From Pseudomonas baltica (GTDB lineage Bacteria > Pseudomonadota > Gammaproteobacteria > Pseudomonadales > Pseudomonadaceae): a stretch of 64,000 nt of DNA. The translations under genes and the position numbers were made by a program. Of the stretch, positions 20,230 through 29,435 are shown in pieces. Position 1 is the stretch's first letter. Each line of letters opens with the position of its first letter. Where the stretch lies: the NCBI RefSeq assembly GCF_014235765.1, contig NZ_JACMYH010000004.1, positions 186,001 to 250,000 of the forward strand, in the 5' to 3' direction. The notes beneath the pieces were generated by a model that worked only from the letters and a program-made list of their open reading frames with translations, had not been told where the DNA came from and searched no databases.

Positions 20230-20850
20230 CTACACCGCCACCCGATGCTCGCGCAGCCCGGGGCTGCTGACCCGGTAGATGCCGATCTCGCCCAGAAGGT
20301 TGGGCCAGATCTTGCTCGCCCACCCGTGGCGGTGCTGTTGATCCACTGCCAGGCGGTTGAGCACCTGCGCGCGACGCTCGCTGCACAGGGCCTCGAAGTC
20401 GGCAAAGGTGCAGAAGTGGATGTTCGGCGTGTTGTACCACGTATACGGCAGGAACTCGGATACCGGCATGTGGCCCTTGCTGGCCAGGTACCAACGGCAG
20501 CGCCAGTGGCCGAAATTGGGGAAGGTGATGATGCATTGGCGACCGACTCGCAGCATTTCGTCGAGAATACGGTCAGGGTATTCTACCGCCTGCAGCGCCT
20601 GGGTCATGACCACGATGTCGAAACTGTTGCTGGCGAAGTTGCCCAGGCCTTTGTCCAGGTCCTGCTCGATGACGTTGATGCCCTTGCGCACGCATTCGGT
20701 GATGTTGTCCGCATCGATTTCCAGGCCGTAGCCGGTGACTTGCTTGTGGTCGCGCAGCCAGGCGAGCAACTCGCCATTGCCACAGCCCAGGTCGAGCACG
20801 CGGCTGCCGGCAGGGATCCAGTCCTGGATGATTTCTAGGTCAGCTCTCAT
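20230..20850 (-). CDS. metW: Methionine biosynthesis protein MetW
   Basis: Class I SAM-methyltransferase-like protein of 206 residues that accompanies MetX in many proteobacteria; reports from other bacteria suggest it is needed for MetX activity. The SAM motif is VLDLGCGNGELLAWLR near residue 20, with FDIVVMTQALQAVEYP and the MetW hallmark FPNFGHWRCRWYLASKGHMP later. The ATG at 20850 is preferred over one 18 bp upstream that sits inside the metX-metW spacer. metX ends 7 bp upstream, so the two genes are coupled. Confidence 0.94.
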   Translation of the reverse strand: MRADLEIIQDWIPAGSRVLDLGCGNGELLAWLRDHKQVTGYGLEIDADNITECVRKGINVIEQDLDKGLGNFASNSFDIVVMTQALQAVEYPDRILDEMLRVGRQCIITFPNFGHWRCRWYLASKGHMPVSEFLPYTWYNTPNIHFCTFADFEALCSERRAQVLNRLAVDQQHRHGWASKIWPNLLGEIGIYRVSSPGLREHRVAV

Positions 20851-20857
20851 GGATGCC

Positions 20858-21997
20858 TCACAGTGCAATGCGGTTCATGTAGCTGCTGAACGCCTGCAGA
20901 TACCGTGGAATGGGGATCAGGAAAGCGTCATGCCCCTGCGGCGCGTCGATTTCCAGGTAGCAGACGTCTTTCTTCGCGGCCATCAAGGCGTCGACCAACT
21001 CGCGCGAGCGCGCTGGCGAAAAACGCCAGTCGGTGGTGAACGACATCACGCAGAACTTGGCCTGCACATGGGCGAACGTGGCGGCCAGATCATCGTCGTG
21101 AGCTGCGGCGGGGTCGAAGTAGTCCAGCGCCTTGGTCATCAGCAGGTAGGTATTGGCGTCGAAGCGACCGGAGAATTCCTCGCCCTGATAACGCAGGTAG
21201 CTTTCCACCTGGAATTCCACGCTGTGGAAATCGTAGTTGAGCTTTTCGCTCTTCAGGCCACGGCCGAATTTCTCGCCCATCGAGTCATCCGACAGGTACG
21301 TGATGTGCCCGACCATGCGCGCCAGCATCAGGCCGCGTTTGGGAATCACCCCGCGGGCCTGGAAATCACCGCCATGGAACTCGGGGTCGGACAGGATGGC
21401 CTGGCGCGCCACCTCGTTGAAGGCGATATTCTGTGCGCTGAGCTTGGGCGCCGAAGCGATTGCCAGGCAGTGACGAACGCGCTCGGGGTAGGTGATGGTC
21501 CACTGCAAGGCCTGCATGCCGCCCAGGCTGCCTCCAACCACCGCCGCCCACTGGGTGATTCCCAGGGCGTCTGCCAGGCAGGCCTGGCTGTGAACCCAGT
21601 CTTCGACGGTCAATACCGGGAAATCGGCGCCGAACGGTTTGCCGGTGTCGGGATCGATGCTGCTGGGCCCGGTGGAACCGTTGCAGCCGCCCAGATTGTT
21701 CAGGCTGACCACGAAGAAGCGGTTGGTATCGATGGGCTTGCCGGGACCGATGCAGCTGTCCCACCAACCCGGCTTGCGGTCGTCGGCGGAGTGGTAGCCG
21801 GCGGCGTGGTGATGGCCCGACAGCGCGTGGCAGATCAGCACCGCGTTGCTGGCACTGGCGTTGAGCTGGCCGTAAGTCTCGTAGATCAGGTCGTAGGCGG
21901 GCAGCGAGCGTCCGCAGGCCAGGGCCAGGGGTTCGCTGAAGTGGGCAATTTGTGGAGCGACCAGACCGACGCAATCATCGGGAAAGACAGTGGACAT
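20858..21997 (-). CDS. metX: Homoserine O-acyltransferase MetX (probably succinyl-CoA specific)
   Basis: Acylates homoserine for methionine synthesis. The 379-residue protein is of the alpha/beta hydrolase type. The nucleophile elbow is [18 protein letters not shown], the catalytic Asp is in FTTDWRFSP and the catalytic His in [10 protein letters not shown]. MetX proteins of pseudomonads are reported to prefer succinyl-CoA; the sequence alone does not let me decide between acetyl and succinyl. It leads the metX-metW pair, 152 bp downstream of yggT, with a hairpin-bearing leader. Confidence 0.95.
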   Translation of the reverse strand: MSTVFPDDCVGLVAPQIAHFSEPLALACGRSLPAYDLIYETYGQLNASASNAVLICHALSGHHHAAGYHSADDRKPGWWDSCIGPGKPIDTNRFFVVSLNNLGGCNGSTGPSSIDPDTGKPFGADFPVLTVEDWVHSQACLADALGITQWAAVVGGSLGGMQALQWTITYPERVRHCLAIASAPKLSAQNIAFNEVARQAILSDPEFHGGDFQARGVIPKRGLMLARMVGHITYLSDDSMGEKFGRGLKSEKLNYDFHSVEFQVESYLRYQGEEFSGRFDANTYLLMTKALDYFDPAAAHDDDLAATFAHVQAKFCVMSFTTDWRFSPARSRELVDALMAAKKDVCYLEIDAPQGHDAFLIPIPRYLQAFSSYMNRIAL

Positions 21998-22105
21998 CGA
22001 CCCTGCTCACGCTTGAATGAGGCGTAAGTCTAAAGAGCGCGGGGCACAGGGGCAAGCAGCGCTTGGCGGGGTTCGAGGCACGCAGGCAGGGAGCGTTTGC
22101 CGCGT

Positions 22106-22133
22106 GCGTGAAAGCCCATCGGGACCTTCACGC
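22106..22133 (-). promoter_or_regulatory. Hairpin in the spacer upstream of metX
   Basis: GCGTGAA (22106-22112) pairs perfectly with TTCACGC (22127-22133), with an inner CCC/GGG pair around ATC. No T-run follows on either strand, so it is not an intrinsic terminator. It lies about 110 bp ahead of metX. It does not resemble a SAM or SAH riboswitch core that I recognise. Confidence 0.4.
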
Positions 22134-22149
22134 AGGCGGCATGCGGCGG

Positions 22150-22740
22150 TCAGATCAGCAGGCGCAGGATCTGCGGCATGCCGGTACTCATGGCCAGGTT
22201 GTTGATGACCAGCATGTCCAGCAGCTTGAGTACCATGAAGGCCAGGATTGGCGAGATGTCCAGGCCACCCAGGTTGGGCAGGATGCGCCGGAACGGCGCC
22301 AGAGCCGGCTCGCAGATCTGGTTGACCAGCTCGGCACCCGGGTTGTGGCTCTGCGGCGCGACCCAGGAAAGGATCACGCTGATGATCATGGCGAAGAAGA
22401 AGATCTTCAGGAACAGCGCGGTCACCCCGATGATCGACCACACCAGCAACTGCAAGGGGTTGCCGGTGGTGCCGTAGGCGAGCAGCAAGGTCAGCGCCAT
22501 GATGATCATCTGGATGACGATGGCCAGCAGCAGCGAGGACATGTCCAGCCCGAACAGGCTGGGGATGATCCGCCGCACCGGCTTTAGCAGCGGCTGCGTG
22601 GCGCGCACGATGAACTGGCACAGCGGATTGTAGAAGTCGGCACGCACCAGCTGCAGCACGAAGCGCAGCAGCATGATCAACAGATACAGGCTGCCCAGGG
22701 TTTGCACGACATAGATCGCCGCGGTATTGAGACCGTACAT
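22150..22740 (-). CDS. yggT: YggT family integral membrane protein
   Basis: A 196-residue inner-membrane protein with two YGGT repeats. Each repeat holds two hydrophobic segments around an amphipathic stretch (first repeat LYLLIMLLRFVLQLV, then PLCQFIVRATQPLLKPVRRIIP; second repeat MIISVILSWVAP, then EPALAPFRRILPNLGGLDISPILAF). The family has been linked to osmotic-shock tolerance and membrane organisation, without a defined mechanism. It lies 21 bp downstream of proC in the yggS-proC-yggT cluster found across gammaproteobacteria. Confidence 0.93.
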   Translation of the reverse strand: MYGLNTAAIYVVQTLGSLYLLIMLLRFVLQLVRADFYNPLCQFIVRATQPLLKPVRRIIPSLFGLDMSSLLLAIVIQMIIMALTLLLAYGTTGNPLQLLVWSIIGVTALFLKIFFFAMIISVILSWVAPQSHNPGAELVNQICEPALAPFRRILPNLGGLDISPILAFMVLKLLDMLVINNLAMSTGMPQILRLLI

Positions 22741-22761
22741 GAAAGCTCCTTGATGACCTGG

Positions 22762-23583
22762 TTATTGACCCAGCTGTTCGGCCAGCTCGGCCGAACGCCG
22801 GGCGGCGGCGTTCAGGGCGTTCTGCACCAGGGTTTCGAACCCTTCGGACTGGAATGACTTGATGGCCGCTTCGGTGGTACCGGCGGGTGAGGTGACGCGA
22901 CGACGCAGTTCGGCAGCGTCGACGTCGCTGGCCACGGCCATGTGCGCGGCGCCCAGGGCGGTCTGCAGGGTCAGCCGGGCAGCCGTCTCGTGCGGCAGTC
23001 CGAGTTTTTCACCGGCGGCGGTCATGGCTTCTATCAACAGAAAGAAGTAGGCCGGGCCGCTGCCGGACACGGCGGTGACCGCATCCAGCTGCTGTTCTTC
23101 ATCCAGCCAAAGGGCCAGGCCGACCGCGCCCAGCAAGTCTTCGGCCTGCTGGCGTTGTTCGGCATTGACGTCGGCGGTGGCGTACAGGCCGCTGGTGCCC
23201 TGGCGCAAAAGCGCGGGAGTGTTGGGCATGCAGCGCACGATCGGCTGTTGCTCGCCGAGCCACGCCTGCAGGCTCGCGCAGTTGATGCCCGCGGCGATCG
23301 AGACCACCAACTGACCGGGTGCCAGGCTCGGTGCCAGCGATTGGCACACGTCCTTCATGCCTTGCGGCTTCACGGCCAGCACCACCACGTCGACCCCCTC
23401 GATGGCCTCGGCGTTGTCGGCGAACACCTCGATGCCATGTTCGGCCGCTACCTTGTCACGCTGTTCGGCGCCGCGGTCGCTGGCGCGGATGTGGCTGGCT
23501 TCGACACCCTGCGCGCGCAGGCCGCCGATCAGGCTGGCGGCCATGTTGCCGGCGCCGATGAAGGCAATACGAGTGTTGCTCAT
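22762..23583 (-). CDS. proC: Pyrroline-5-carboxylate reductase
   Basis: Last step of proline synthesis, reducing pyrroline-5-carboxylate with NAD(P)H. The 273-residue protein begins with the dinucleotide-binding fold IAFIGAGNMAASLIGGL and carries the catalytic-domain motif VSGSGPAYFFLLIEAM plus DVDAAELRRRVTSPAGTTEAA near the C-terminus. The start at 23583 fits the family N-terminus and overlaps the yggS stop by 4 bp. Confidence 0.97.
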   Translation of the reverse strand: MSNTRIAFIGAGNMAASLIGGLRAQGVEASHIRASDRGAEQRDKVAAEHGIEVFADNAEAIEGVDVVVLAVKPQGMKDVCQSLAPSLAPGQLVVSIAAGINCASLQAWLGEQQPIVRCMPNTPALLRQGTSGLYATADVNAEQRQQAEDLLGAVGLALWLDEEQQLDAVTAVSGSGPAYFFLLIEAMTAAGEKLGLPHETAARLTLQTALGAAHMAVASDVDAAELRRRVTSPAGTTEAAIKSFQSEGFETLVQNALNAAARRSAELAEQLGQ

Positions 23584-24320
23584 GAAGGATCCTTGCTCAG
23601 AGGTGAGGAGGCCACAGCGGTGTGCGCCGGGGAGGTGTCTTGGCCGTAGTTGCGCGCGCCGAACAGCGCCGTGCCGATGCGCACCCACGTGGCGCCCTGG
23701 GCGATGGCTGCCTCCAGATCGTGGCTCATGCCCATGGACAAGGTGTCCAGCGGCATTGGCAGATCGTGCTGCAGCGCACGCACGCGGGCAAAGGCAGCGT
23801 TCTGCAGGGCGATGTCATCGGTGGGCTCCGGTATGGCCATGAGGCCACGCAGACGCAGGTTGGGCAGCGCGGCGATGGCGCTGGCCAGGGTGTCTACGTC
23901 GTCGGGATCGCAGCCGGACTTGCTGGCCTCGCCGCTGACATTGACCTGGATGCAGATGTTCAGGGGGCCAAGCGCGGCCGGGCGTTGTTCGCTGAGCCGT
24001 TGGGCGATCTTGAGGCGGTCCACGGAATGTACCCAGTCGAAGTGTTCGGCGATTGCGCGCGTCTTGTTCGATTGAATGGGGCCGATGAAGTGCCAGATCA
24101 AGGGCAGGTCGGCGAGTTCCAGCTGTTTGCCCAGGGCTTCCTGCAGATAGTTTTCGCCGAAGTCACGGATGCCGGCGGCGAATGCCTCGCGCATGGCGGC
24201 GGCAGGCTTGGTCTTGCTGACCGCGAGCAGGCCGACTTGGCCGGGCTCGCGTTGCGCCTGTCGGACAGCGGCTGCGATTCGGGCACTCACTTGCGAAATG
24301 TTGTCTGCTATCGTGGACAT
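23580..24320 (-). CDS. yggS: Pyridoxal phosphate homeostasis protein YggS
   Basis: PLP-binding TIM-barrel protein (COG0325) that buffers free pyridoxal phosphate; it is not known to catalyse a reaction. The PLP lysine lies in LLAVSKTKPAAAMREAF near the N-terminus. IRDFGENYLQEAL, WHFIGPIQSNKTRAIAEHFDWVHSVD and LSMGMSHDLEAAIAQGATWVRIGTALFG follow. At 246 residues the C-terminal tail is about 15-20 residues longer than usual and overlaps proC. It heads the leftward operon and is divergent from pilT across 66 bp. Confidence 0.95.
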   Translation of the reverse strand: MSTIADNISQVSARIAAAVRQAQREPGQVGLLAVSKTKPAAAMREAFAAGIRDFGENYLQEALGKQLELADLPLIWHFIGPIQSNKTRAIAEHFDWVHSVDRLKIAQRLSEQRPAALGPLNICIQVNVSGEASKSGCDPDDVDTLASAIAALPNLRLRGLMAIPEPTDDIALQNAAFARVRALQHDLPMPLDTLSMGMSHDLEAAIAQGATWVRIGTALFGARNYGQDTSPAHTAVASSPLSKDPS

Positions 24321-24386
24321 TGAATTCGTGCCGGCGGGTTTCAGGTCTGCGGCATTCTACCTGCTTGTCTGTATTTGGGGAGTCTC

Positions 24387-25421
24387 ATGGACATTACCGA
24401 GCTGTTGGCCTTCAGTGCGAAACAAGGCGCATCCGACCTGCACCTGTCCGCAGGCCTGCCGCCGATGATTCGGGTGGATGGCGACGTGCGCCGTATCAAC
24501 CTGCCGGCGCTGGACGACAAACAGGTCCAGGCGCTGATCTACGACATCATGAACGACAAGCAGCGCAAGGACTTCGAGGAGTTTCTGGAAACCGACTTTT
24601 CTTTCGAAGTGCCCGGTGTGGCGCGCTTTCGGGTCAACGCGTTCAACCAGAACCGCGGTGCCGGTGCAGTGTTTCGGACCATTCCGTCCAAGGTGCTGAG
24701 CATGGACGACCTGGGCATGGGAGATGTGTTTCGCAAGATTACCGAGGTGCCGCGCGGGCTGGTGCTGGTCACCGGGCCGACCGGGTCGGGCAAGTCGACT
24801 ACCCTGGCGGCGATGATCGATTACCTCAACAGCAACAAGCACCATCACATCCTGACCGTGGAAGATCCGATCGAATTCGTCCACGAGTCGAAGAAGTGCC
24901 TGGTCAACCAGCGTGAAGTGCACCGCGACACCTTGGGGTTCTCCCACGCCTTGCGCTCGGCGTTGCGTGAGGACCCGGACGTGATCCTGGTGGGCGAAAT
25001 GCGCGACCTGGAAACCATTCGGCTGGCGTTGACGGCGGCCGAGACCGGGCACCTGGTGTTCGGCACGCTGCATACCACGTCGGCGGCGAAGACCATCGAC
25101 CGGGTGGTCGATGTGTTTCCGGCAGAGGAAAAGTCGATGGTGCGTTCAATGCTGTCCGAATCGCTGCAGGCAGTGATTTCCCAGACCTTGCTGAAGAAGA
25201 TTGGCGGCGGGCGGGTGGCTGCGCACGAGATCATGATCGGCACCCCGGCGATTCGTAATCTCATCCGTGAAGACAAGGTCGCGCAGATGTACTCGTCGAT
25301 CCAGACAGGTGGGTCGCTGGGCATGCAGACCTTGGACATGTGCCTGAAGAACCTGCTCGCCCAAGGCATCATCAGCCGCGACTCGGCGCGCGAAAAGGCC
25401 AAGTCCCCGGACAACTTCTGA
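24387..25421 (+). CDS. pilT: Type IV pilus retraction ATPase PilT
   Basis: Hexameric ATPase that depolymerises pili and powers twitching. The 344 residues include the PAS-like N-terminal domain (DLHLSAGLPPMIRVDGDV), Walker A TGPTGSGKSTTLAAMIDY, an Asp box (ILTVEDPIEFVH), Walker B RSALREDPDVILVGEMRD, a His box (HLVFGTLHTTSAAKTIDR) and the retraction-specific AIRNLIRE motif. The ATG at 24387 follows TTTGGGGAGTCTC. No pilU follows, unlike in P. aeruginosa; REP sequences and an NlpC gene come next. The chemosensory operon that would control pili starts at 33384. Confidence 0.97.
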   Translation: MDITELLAFSAKQGASDLHLSAGLPPMIRVDGDVRRINLPALDDKQVQALIYDIMNDKQRKDFEEFLETDFSFEVPGVARFRVNAFNQNRGAGAVFRTIPSKVLSMDDLGMGDVFRKITEVPRGLVLVTGPTGSGKSTTLAAMIDYLNSNKHHHILTVEDPIEFVHESKKCLVNQREVHRDTLGFSHALRSALREDPDVILVGEMRDLETIRLALTAAETGHLVFGTLHTTSAAKTIDRVVDVFPAEEKSMVRSMLSESLQAVISQTLLKKIGGGRVAAHEIMIGTPAIRNLIREDKVAQMYSSIQTGGSLGMQTLDMCLKNLLAQGIISRDSAREKAKSPDNF

Positions 25422-25454
25422 TCGGTGCATATCCCGCTGCACCGTGGCGTACGT

Positions 25455-25625
25455 TTCGCGGCCACTGGCCGCTCCTACAGAGAATGGCAGTCATCCGTAG
25501 GAGCGGCCAGTGGCCGCGAAGGGCGCACCGCGGTCGGGCTGATGCCCTGCGGTGAATGGGTTGCGGCCGATGACCGCTCCTACAGACAGTTGCGCTCATC
25601 CGTAGGAGCGGCCAGTGGCCGCGAA
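25455..25625. repeat. REP cluster: four copies in alternating orientation
   Basis: Copies at 25455-25480, 25497-25520, 25562-25585 and 25602-25625 alternate between TTCGCGGCCACTGGCCGCTC and GTAGGAGCGGCCAGTGGCCG. Neighbouring copies form two large stem-loops (REP doublets) between the pilT stop and the convergent NlpC/P60 gene. Confidence 0.88.
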
Positions 25626-25647
25626 GGGCGCGCCGCGGAAAGAGGGA

Positions 25648-26283
25648 TTAGCGCTGGACGATGCGCAGCGCGGGCTCTTTGGGCAGGACGCGCTTGGCGA
25701 CGGCGTAGTGGGTGTTCCAGTACGGTTTCTTCAAGGTGTCGATGGTCACGGCCTTGCCACGACGCGGGGCATGGATAAAGCGGTCGTTGCCCAGGTAGAT
25801 GGCGACGTGATTCACCTTGCGGCTCTTGATGTTGAAAAACACCAGGTCACCCGGCTTGAGGTCCTTGCGTTCAACCTTGACGCCGTGGCCCGCAGCCATG
25901 GCGTTGGACGTACGCGGCAGATCAACGGCTTTCACGTCGTTGAAGGCATACTTGACCAGGCCACTGCAGTCGAAACCCTTGCTCGGGCTGCTGCCGCCCC
26001 AGCGATAGGGGGTGCCAAGCACGTTGACCGCGCGGCTGAGCACATCGCTGCTCTGCTTGGACGAGGCGCTGCCGACCTTGACCGCGGTAACCTTGGCCAG
26101 GGCCTGGTTGTTGCTGGCGGGGCGGGTCACGACGATGCGTGGGGCGCGTTGCGATTGTTCGGTAGCGGACTGGGCGGTGTAGCCATTGAAGCCAGCGGGA
26201 AGTCGTTGCTCACGATTGGTGGCGTGGGCGGCCAGGGGCAATAATAGGCAGATGGTCAGCCATGTCTTGAAAAATGGACGCAT
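25648..26283 (-). CDS. NlpC/P60 family (C40) cell-wall peptidase
   Basis: Predicted exported endopeptidase of 211 residues acting on peptide stems of peptidoglycan. The signal peptide is MRPFFKTWLTICLLLPLAAHA. A spacer (about 22-90) precedes the C40 domain: catalytic Cys in GSSPSKGFDCSGLVKYAF, His in KVNHVAIYLGNDRFIHAPR, and the structural motif LKPGDLVFFNI. The start at 26283 gives the complete signal peptide. The minus-strand upstream region contains TTATAAAG, a plausible -10 element. It converges on pilT across a REP cluster. Confidence 0.92.
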   Translation of the reverse strand: MRPFFKTWLTICLLLPLAAHATNREQRLPAGFNGYTAQSATEQSQRAPRIVVTRPASNNQALAKVTAVKVGSASSKQSSDVLSRAVNVLGTPYRWGGSSPSKGFDCSGLVKYAFNDVKAVDLPRTSNAMAAGHGVKVERKDLKPGDLVFFNIKSRKVNHVAIYLGNDRFIHAPRRGKAVTIDTLKKPYWNTHYAVAKRVLPKEPALRIVQR

Positions 26284-26532
26284 TCGGCAGGGCTCATGTG
26301 GGTAGGCGCGCAACTTTATAACAGCTTTTTGTGTGGTTTTTAATCCGCTGGTCGAGGCACGCAGGTCGCAAATGGCACCAATCGGGCGCAGAATTGTCCT
26401 TTGTGCGGCACGCAACTCAGGTGCTGCAAGGGTTCAGCCGATGTCGGTCACAGAAATGCCATACGTCGGGACGGGGTAAAAAAGTCACAAATCCGTTCAA
26501 AAAATTTTTATATCAGAGGGCGCACATCAACA

Positions 26533-26940
26533 ATGAACAGCTATCGGATCCACGATACCCACAGCAAAGTCATGGGCTACCTGTTGTGGATTTTGGGCTT
26601 TACCGGTGCTCATCGCTTCTACTACGGCAAGCCGGTGACCGGGACGATCTGGTTTTTCACCCTGGGGCTGTTCGGCATTGGCTGGCTCATCGACCTGTTC
26701 CTGATTCCGGCCATGGACCGGCACGCCGACATGCGCTTTCACAGCGGCCAGACCAACTACAACGTGGCCTGGGTACTGCTGACTTTTCTCGGTTTGTTCG
26801 GTGTGCACCGCATGTATATGGGCAAGTGGATCACCGGGGTGATCTACCTGCTGACTGGGGGGTTGTTCTTGGTGGGAGTGCTGTATGACTTCTGGACGCT
26901 GAATGATCAGGTGTCGATGAAGAACGCGCAGCGCGGGTAG
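26533..26940 (+). CDS. TM2 domain protein with two TM2-like repeats
   Basis: A 135-residue membrane protein of unknown function. The first repeat (about residues 12-60) has KVMGYLLWILGFTGAHRFYYG and GIGWLIDLFLIPAM; the second (75-125) has VAWVLLTFLGLFGVHRMYMG and GVLYDFWTLND. Each is a pair of transmembrane helices with the TM2 G-x-HR-x-Y signature, so the protein looks like an internal duplication. The upstream region is unusually AT-rich just before the gene (AAAAAATTTTTATATCAGAGG), which probably contains the promoter and ribosome-binding site. Confidence 0.9.
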   Translation: MNSYRIHDTHSKVMGYLLWILGFTGAHRFYYGKPVTGTIWFFTLGLFGIGWLIDLFLIPAMDRHADMRFHSGQTNYNVAWVLLTFLGLFGVHRMYMGKWITGVIYLLTGGLFLVGVLYDFWTLNDQVSMKNAQRG

Positions 26941-26994
26941 GTCGTTCAGGCTGCAGCCCCGGCTGCGCTGTGTCAGGCAGACCGCAGCGAGGCC

Positions 26995-27147
26995 TTCGCG
27001 GCCGCTGACCGCTCCTACGGGGATGGTCGTTTGTGGGAGCGGGCTCTGCCCGCGAAGAAGTGGGTGCGGTGCATCAGGCAGACCACAGTGAGGCCTTCGC
27101 GGCCGCTGACCGCTCCTACAGGGATGGTGTCGTCTGTAGGAGCGGGG
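26995..27147. repeat. REP cluster downstream of the TM2 gene
   Basis: TTCGCGGCCGCTGACCGCTC occurs at about 26995 and 27095. A GTGGGAGCGGGCTCTGCCCG variant starts at 27032. A truncated GTAGGAGCGG copy is at 27136-27147, 15 bp beyond the next. The first two are 100 bp apart and flanked by near-identical sequence (TCAGGCAGACC), so a unit appears duplicated. Confidence 0.82.
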
Positions 27148-27151
27148 GGGA

Positions 27152-28423
27152 TCAGCCAGTGAAGCTGATATGCCCATCCACCAAGGTGTAACGCACGGCG
27201 CCCGGCAACGTGTGACCGAGGAACGGGCAGTTGGCCCCCTTGGACAACCAGCGCTCGCCGGCCACCGTCGAGACGCCTTCATCGAACAGCACCAGATCCG
27301 CCGCCGCGCCCACCTGCAAGCGGCCTGCCGGCAAACGCATGGCCTCGGCCGGGCCCTGGCCCAGGCGCGCGAGCAAGGTCGGCAGGTCGAGCAAGCCGTC
27401 CTGCACCAGGGTCAGGGCCAACGGCAATAGCAGCTCGACACTGCTGATACCCGGCTCGGTCGCACCGAACGGGGCCAGTTTGGCATCACGGTCGTGGGGC
27501 TGGTGATGGCTGGCAATGGCCTGCACCACGCCCTTCTTCACCGCTGCACGCAAGCCTTCCCGATCCGCCGCCGAGCGCAGCGGCGGTTGCACGTGATACA
27601 GGCTGGAAAATCCGGTCAGCGCCTCGTCGGTCAGAATCAACTGGTACAGCGCCACGTCCGCCGTGACCGGCAGGCCGCGGGCCTGCGCCTGTTCGATCAG
27701 CTCGACGCCACGTGCGGTGGTCAATTGGCTGAAGTGCGCACGCACCCCGCTTTGTTCGACCAGCAGCAAGTCACGTGCAAGGGCGACGGTTTCAGCCGTT
27801 TCCGGAATGCCTGCCAGGCCAAGGAAGCTGGCCGTAGGGCCGTCGTGGGCGAGCCCGCCGGCGGACAGGTCGCGGTCCTGGGAATGGAAGATCACCGTCA
27901 GGTCGAACGTTGCGGCGTACTCAAGCGCACGACACAGCGTCCGGTGGTTGCCGAAGCTGTTCAGGCCGTTGCCGAAGGCAATGCAGCCGGCATCGCGCAA
28001 GGCGATCAGTTCCGCCAGTTGCTCGCCTTCCAGGCCCTTGCTCAACGCGCCGATCGGAAACACCTTGGCATGCCCAGCCTCGCGGGCGCGATCCAGGATC
28101 AGCTCGGCCACTGCCGAGGTATCGAGGATCGGCTTGGTCAGCGGCGGGCAGCACAGGCTGGTGACGCCACCGGCAGCTGCGGCACGGGTTTCACTGGCGA
28201 TGGTGCCCTTGCGGCTGTAGCCGGGCTCGCGCAGCGACACGCTGAGGTCGACCAGGCCGGGCGCTGCCACCAGGCCGCTGGCGTCCAGGCGCTGGCTGGC
28301 GGTGAAATCGGCGGGCGCATCGCCGATGGCCACGATTCGCCCCTGGCTGATATGCAGGTCGCTGATCTGGTCCAGACCACTGGCGGGGTCGATCACCCGT
28401 GCACCGATAATACTGAGGCTCAC
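27152..28423 (-). CDS. pyrC': Dihydroorotase-like non-catalytic subunit (PyrC')
   Basis: Dihydroorotase homologue of 423 residues that in pseudomonads acts as a structural partner of aspartate carbamoyltransferase. The metal-binding HxHxRxPG motif of active dihydroorotases is altered to [15 protein letters not shown] near residue 60, so both metal-ligand histidines are missing. The rest of the amidohydrolase fold is intact ([23 protein letters not shown]). Its ATG overlaps the pyrB stop by 4 bp. A true dihydroorotase must be encoded elsewhere. Confidence 0.94.
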   Translation of the reverse strand: MSLSIIGARVIDPASGLDQISDLHISQGRIVAIGDAPADFTASQRLDASGLVAAPGLVDLSVSLREPGYSRKGTIASETRAAAAGGVTSLCCPPLTKPILDTSAVAELILDRAREAGHAKVFPIGALSKGLEGEQLAELIALRDAGCIAFGNGLNSFGNHRTLCRALEYAATFDLTVIFHSQDRDLSAGGLAHDGPTASFLGLAGIPETAETVALARDLLLVEQSGVRAHFSQLTTARGVELIEQAQARGLPVTADVALYQLILTDEALTGFSSLYHVQPPLRSAADREGLRAAVKKGVVQAIASHHQPHDRDAKLAPFGATEPGISSVELLLPLALTLVQDGLLDLPTLLARLGQGPAEAMRLPAGRLQVGAAADLVLFDEGVSTVAGERWLSKGANCPFLGHTLPGAVRYTLVDGHISFTG

Positions 28424-29424
28424 TGGACGCTCTCCTGCTCGAATTGACGCTGGGCCGTCTGCCCGCTCATGGCCATCGACAACACCGCCATGCGGACTGC
28501 GATGCCGTAGGTGACCTGGTTGAGAATTACCGAATGGGGTCCGTCGGCGACGGCCGATTCGATCTCGACGCCACGGTTGATCGGCCCTGGGTGCATGACG
28601 ATGGCATCGGGCTTGGCGCCAGCCAGGCGCGCGGTGGTCAAACCGTAGAGGCGATAGAACTCGCCTTCGCTGGGCAGCAGGCCACCGGTCATGCGTTCAC
28701 GCTGCAGGCGCAGCATGATCACCACATCGACATCCTTGAGGCCCTGCTCCAGGTCGGTAAACACCTTGACGCCATACTGCTCGACGCCGATGGGCAGCAG
28801 CGTCTTCGGGCCGATCACGCGGATGTCCGGGCAGCCCAGGGTCTTGAGGGCGATCATGTTCGAGCGCGCTACCCGCGAGTGCAGGATGTCGCCGACGATC
28901 GCTACCGACAGGTTCTCGAAGCCGCCTTTGTGGCGGCGAATCGTGAGCATGTCGAGCATGCCCTGGGTCGGGTGGGCATGGCGGCCATCGCCACCGTTGA
29001 TGATGGCCACTTCCGGGCTGACGTGCTCGGCGATGAAGTGCGCGGCCCCGGAGTCGGCGTGGCGCACGACGAACATGTCGGCGGCCATCGCTTCGAGGTT
29101 GCGCAGGGTGTCGAACAGGGTTTCACCCTTGCTGGTCGAGGAGGTCGACACGTTCAGGGTGATGACGTCGGCCGACAGGCGCTGGGCGGCGAGCTCGAAG
29201 GTGGTGCGCGTGCGCGTGGAGTTTTCGAAGAACACGTTGCACACGGTCTTGCCGCGCAGCAACGGGACTTTCTTGACCGCACGGGCGCCGACTTCAAGGA
29301 ACGAATCAGCGGTATCGAGCACTTCGGTCAGTAGTTCGCGGGACAAGCCGTCGAGGGAAAGAAAATGGCGTAGCTGGCCCTGGTCATTGAGCTGCAGCGG
29401 GCGCTTGGCGTCGATAGGCGTCAT
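28420..29424 (-). CDS. pyrB: Aspartate carbamoyltransferase catalytic chain
   Basis: First committed step of pyrimidine synthesis: carbamoyl phosphate plus aspartate gives carbamoyl aspartate. The 334 residues include the carbamoyl-phosphate motif [48 protein letters not shown] and [11 protein letters not shown]. The N-terminal extension of about 25 residues compared with E. coli PyrB is typical of the Pseudomonas enzyme, which assembles as a dodecamer with PyrC'. pyrR lies 11 bp upstream. Confidence 0.97.
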   Translation of the reverse strand: MTPIDAKRPLQLNDQGQLRHFLSLDGLSRELLTEVLDTADSFLEVGARAVKKVPLLRGKTVCNVFFENSTRTRTTFELAAQRLSADVITLNVSTSSTSKGETLFDTLRNLEAMAADMFVVRHADSGAAHFIAEHVSPEVAIINGGDGRHAHPTQGMLDMLTIRRHKGGFENLSVAIVGDILHSRVARSNMIALKTLGCPDIRVIGPKTLLPIGVEQYGVKVFTDLEQGLKDVDVVIMLRLQRERMTGGLLPSEGEFYRLYGLTTARLAGAKPDAIVMHPGPINRGVEIESAVADGPHSVILNQVTYGIAVRMAVLSMAMSGQTAQRQFEQESVQ

Positions 29425-29435
29425 GGCGGGGGCTC

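Noticed and set aside
21998..22149. SAM or SAH riboswitch before metX
   Set aside because: Only a simple hairpin is present; the conserved cores of those riboswitches were not recognisable.
27152..28423. pyrC' as a decaying pseudogene
   Set aside because: The frame is intact, translationally coupled to pyrB, and the loss of metal ligands is a known feature of the structural subunit in pseudomonads.
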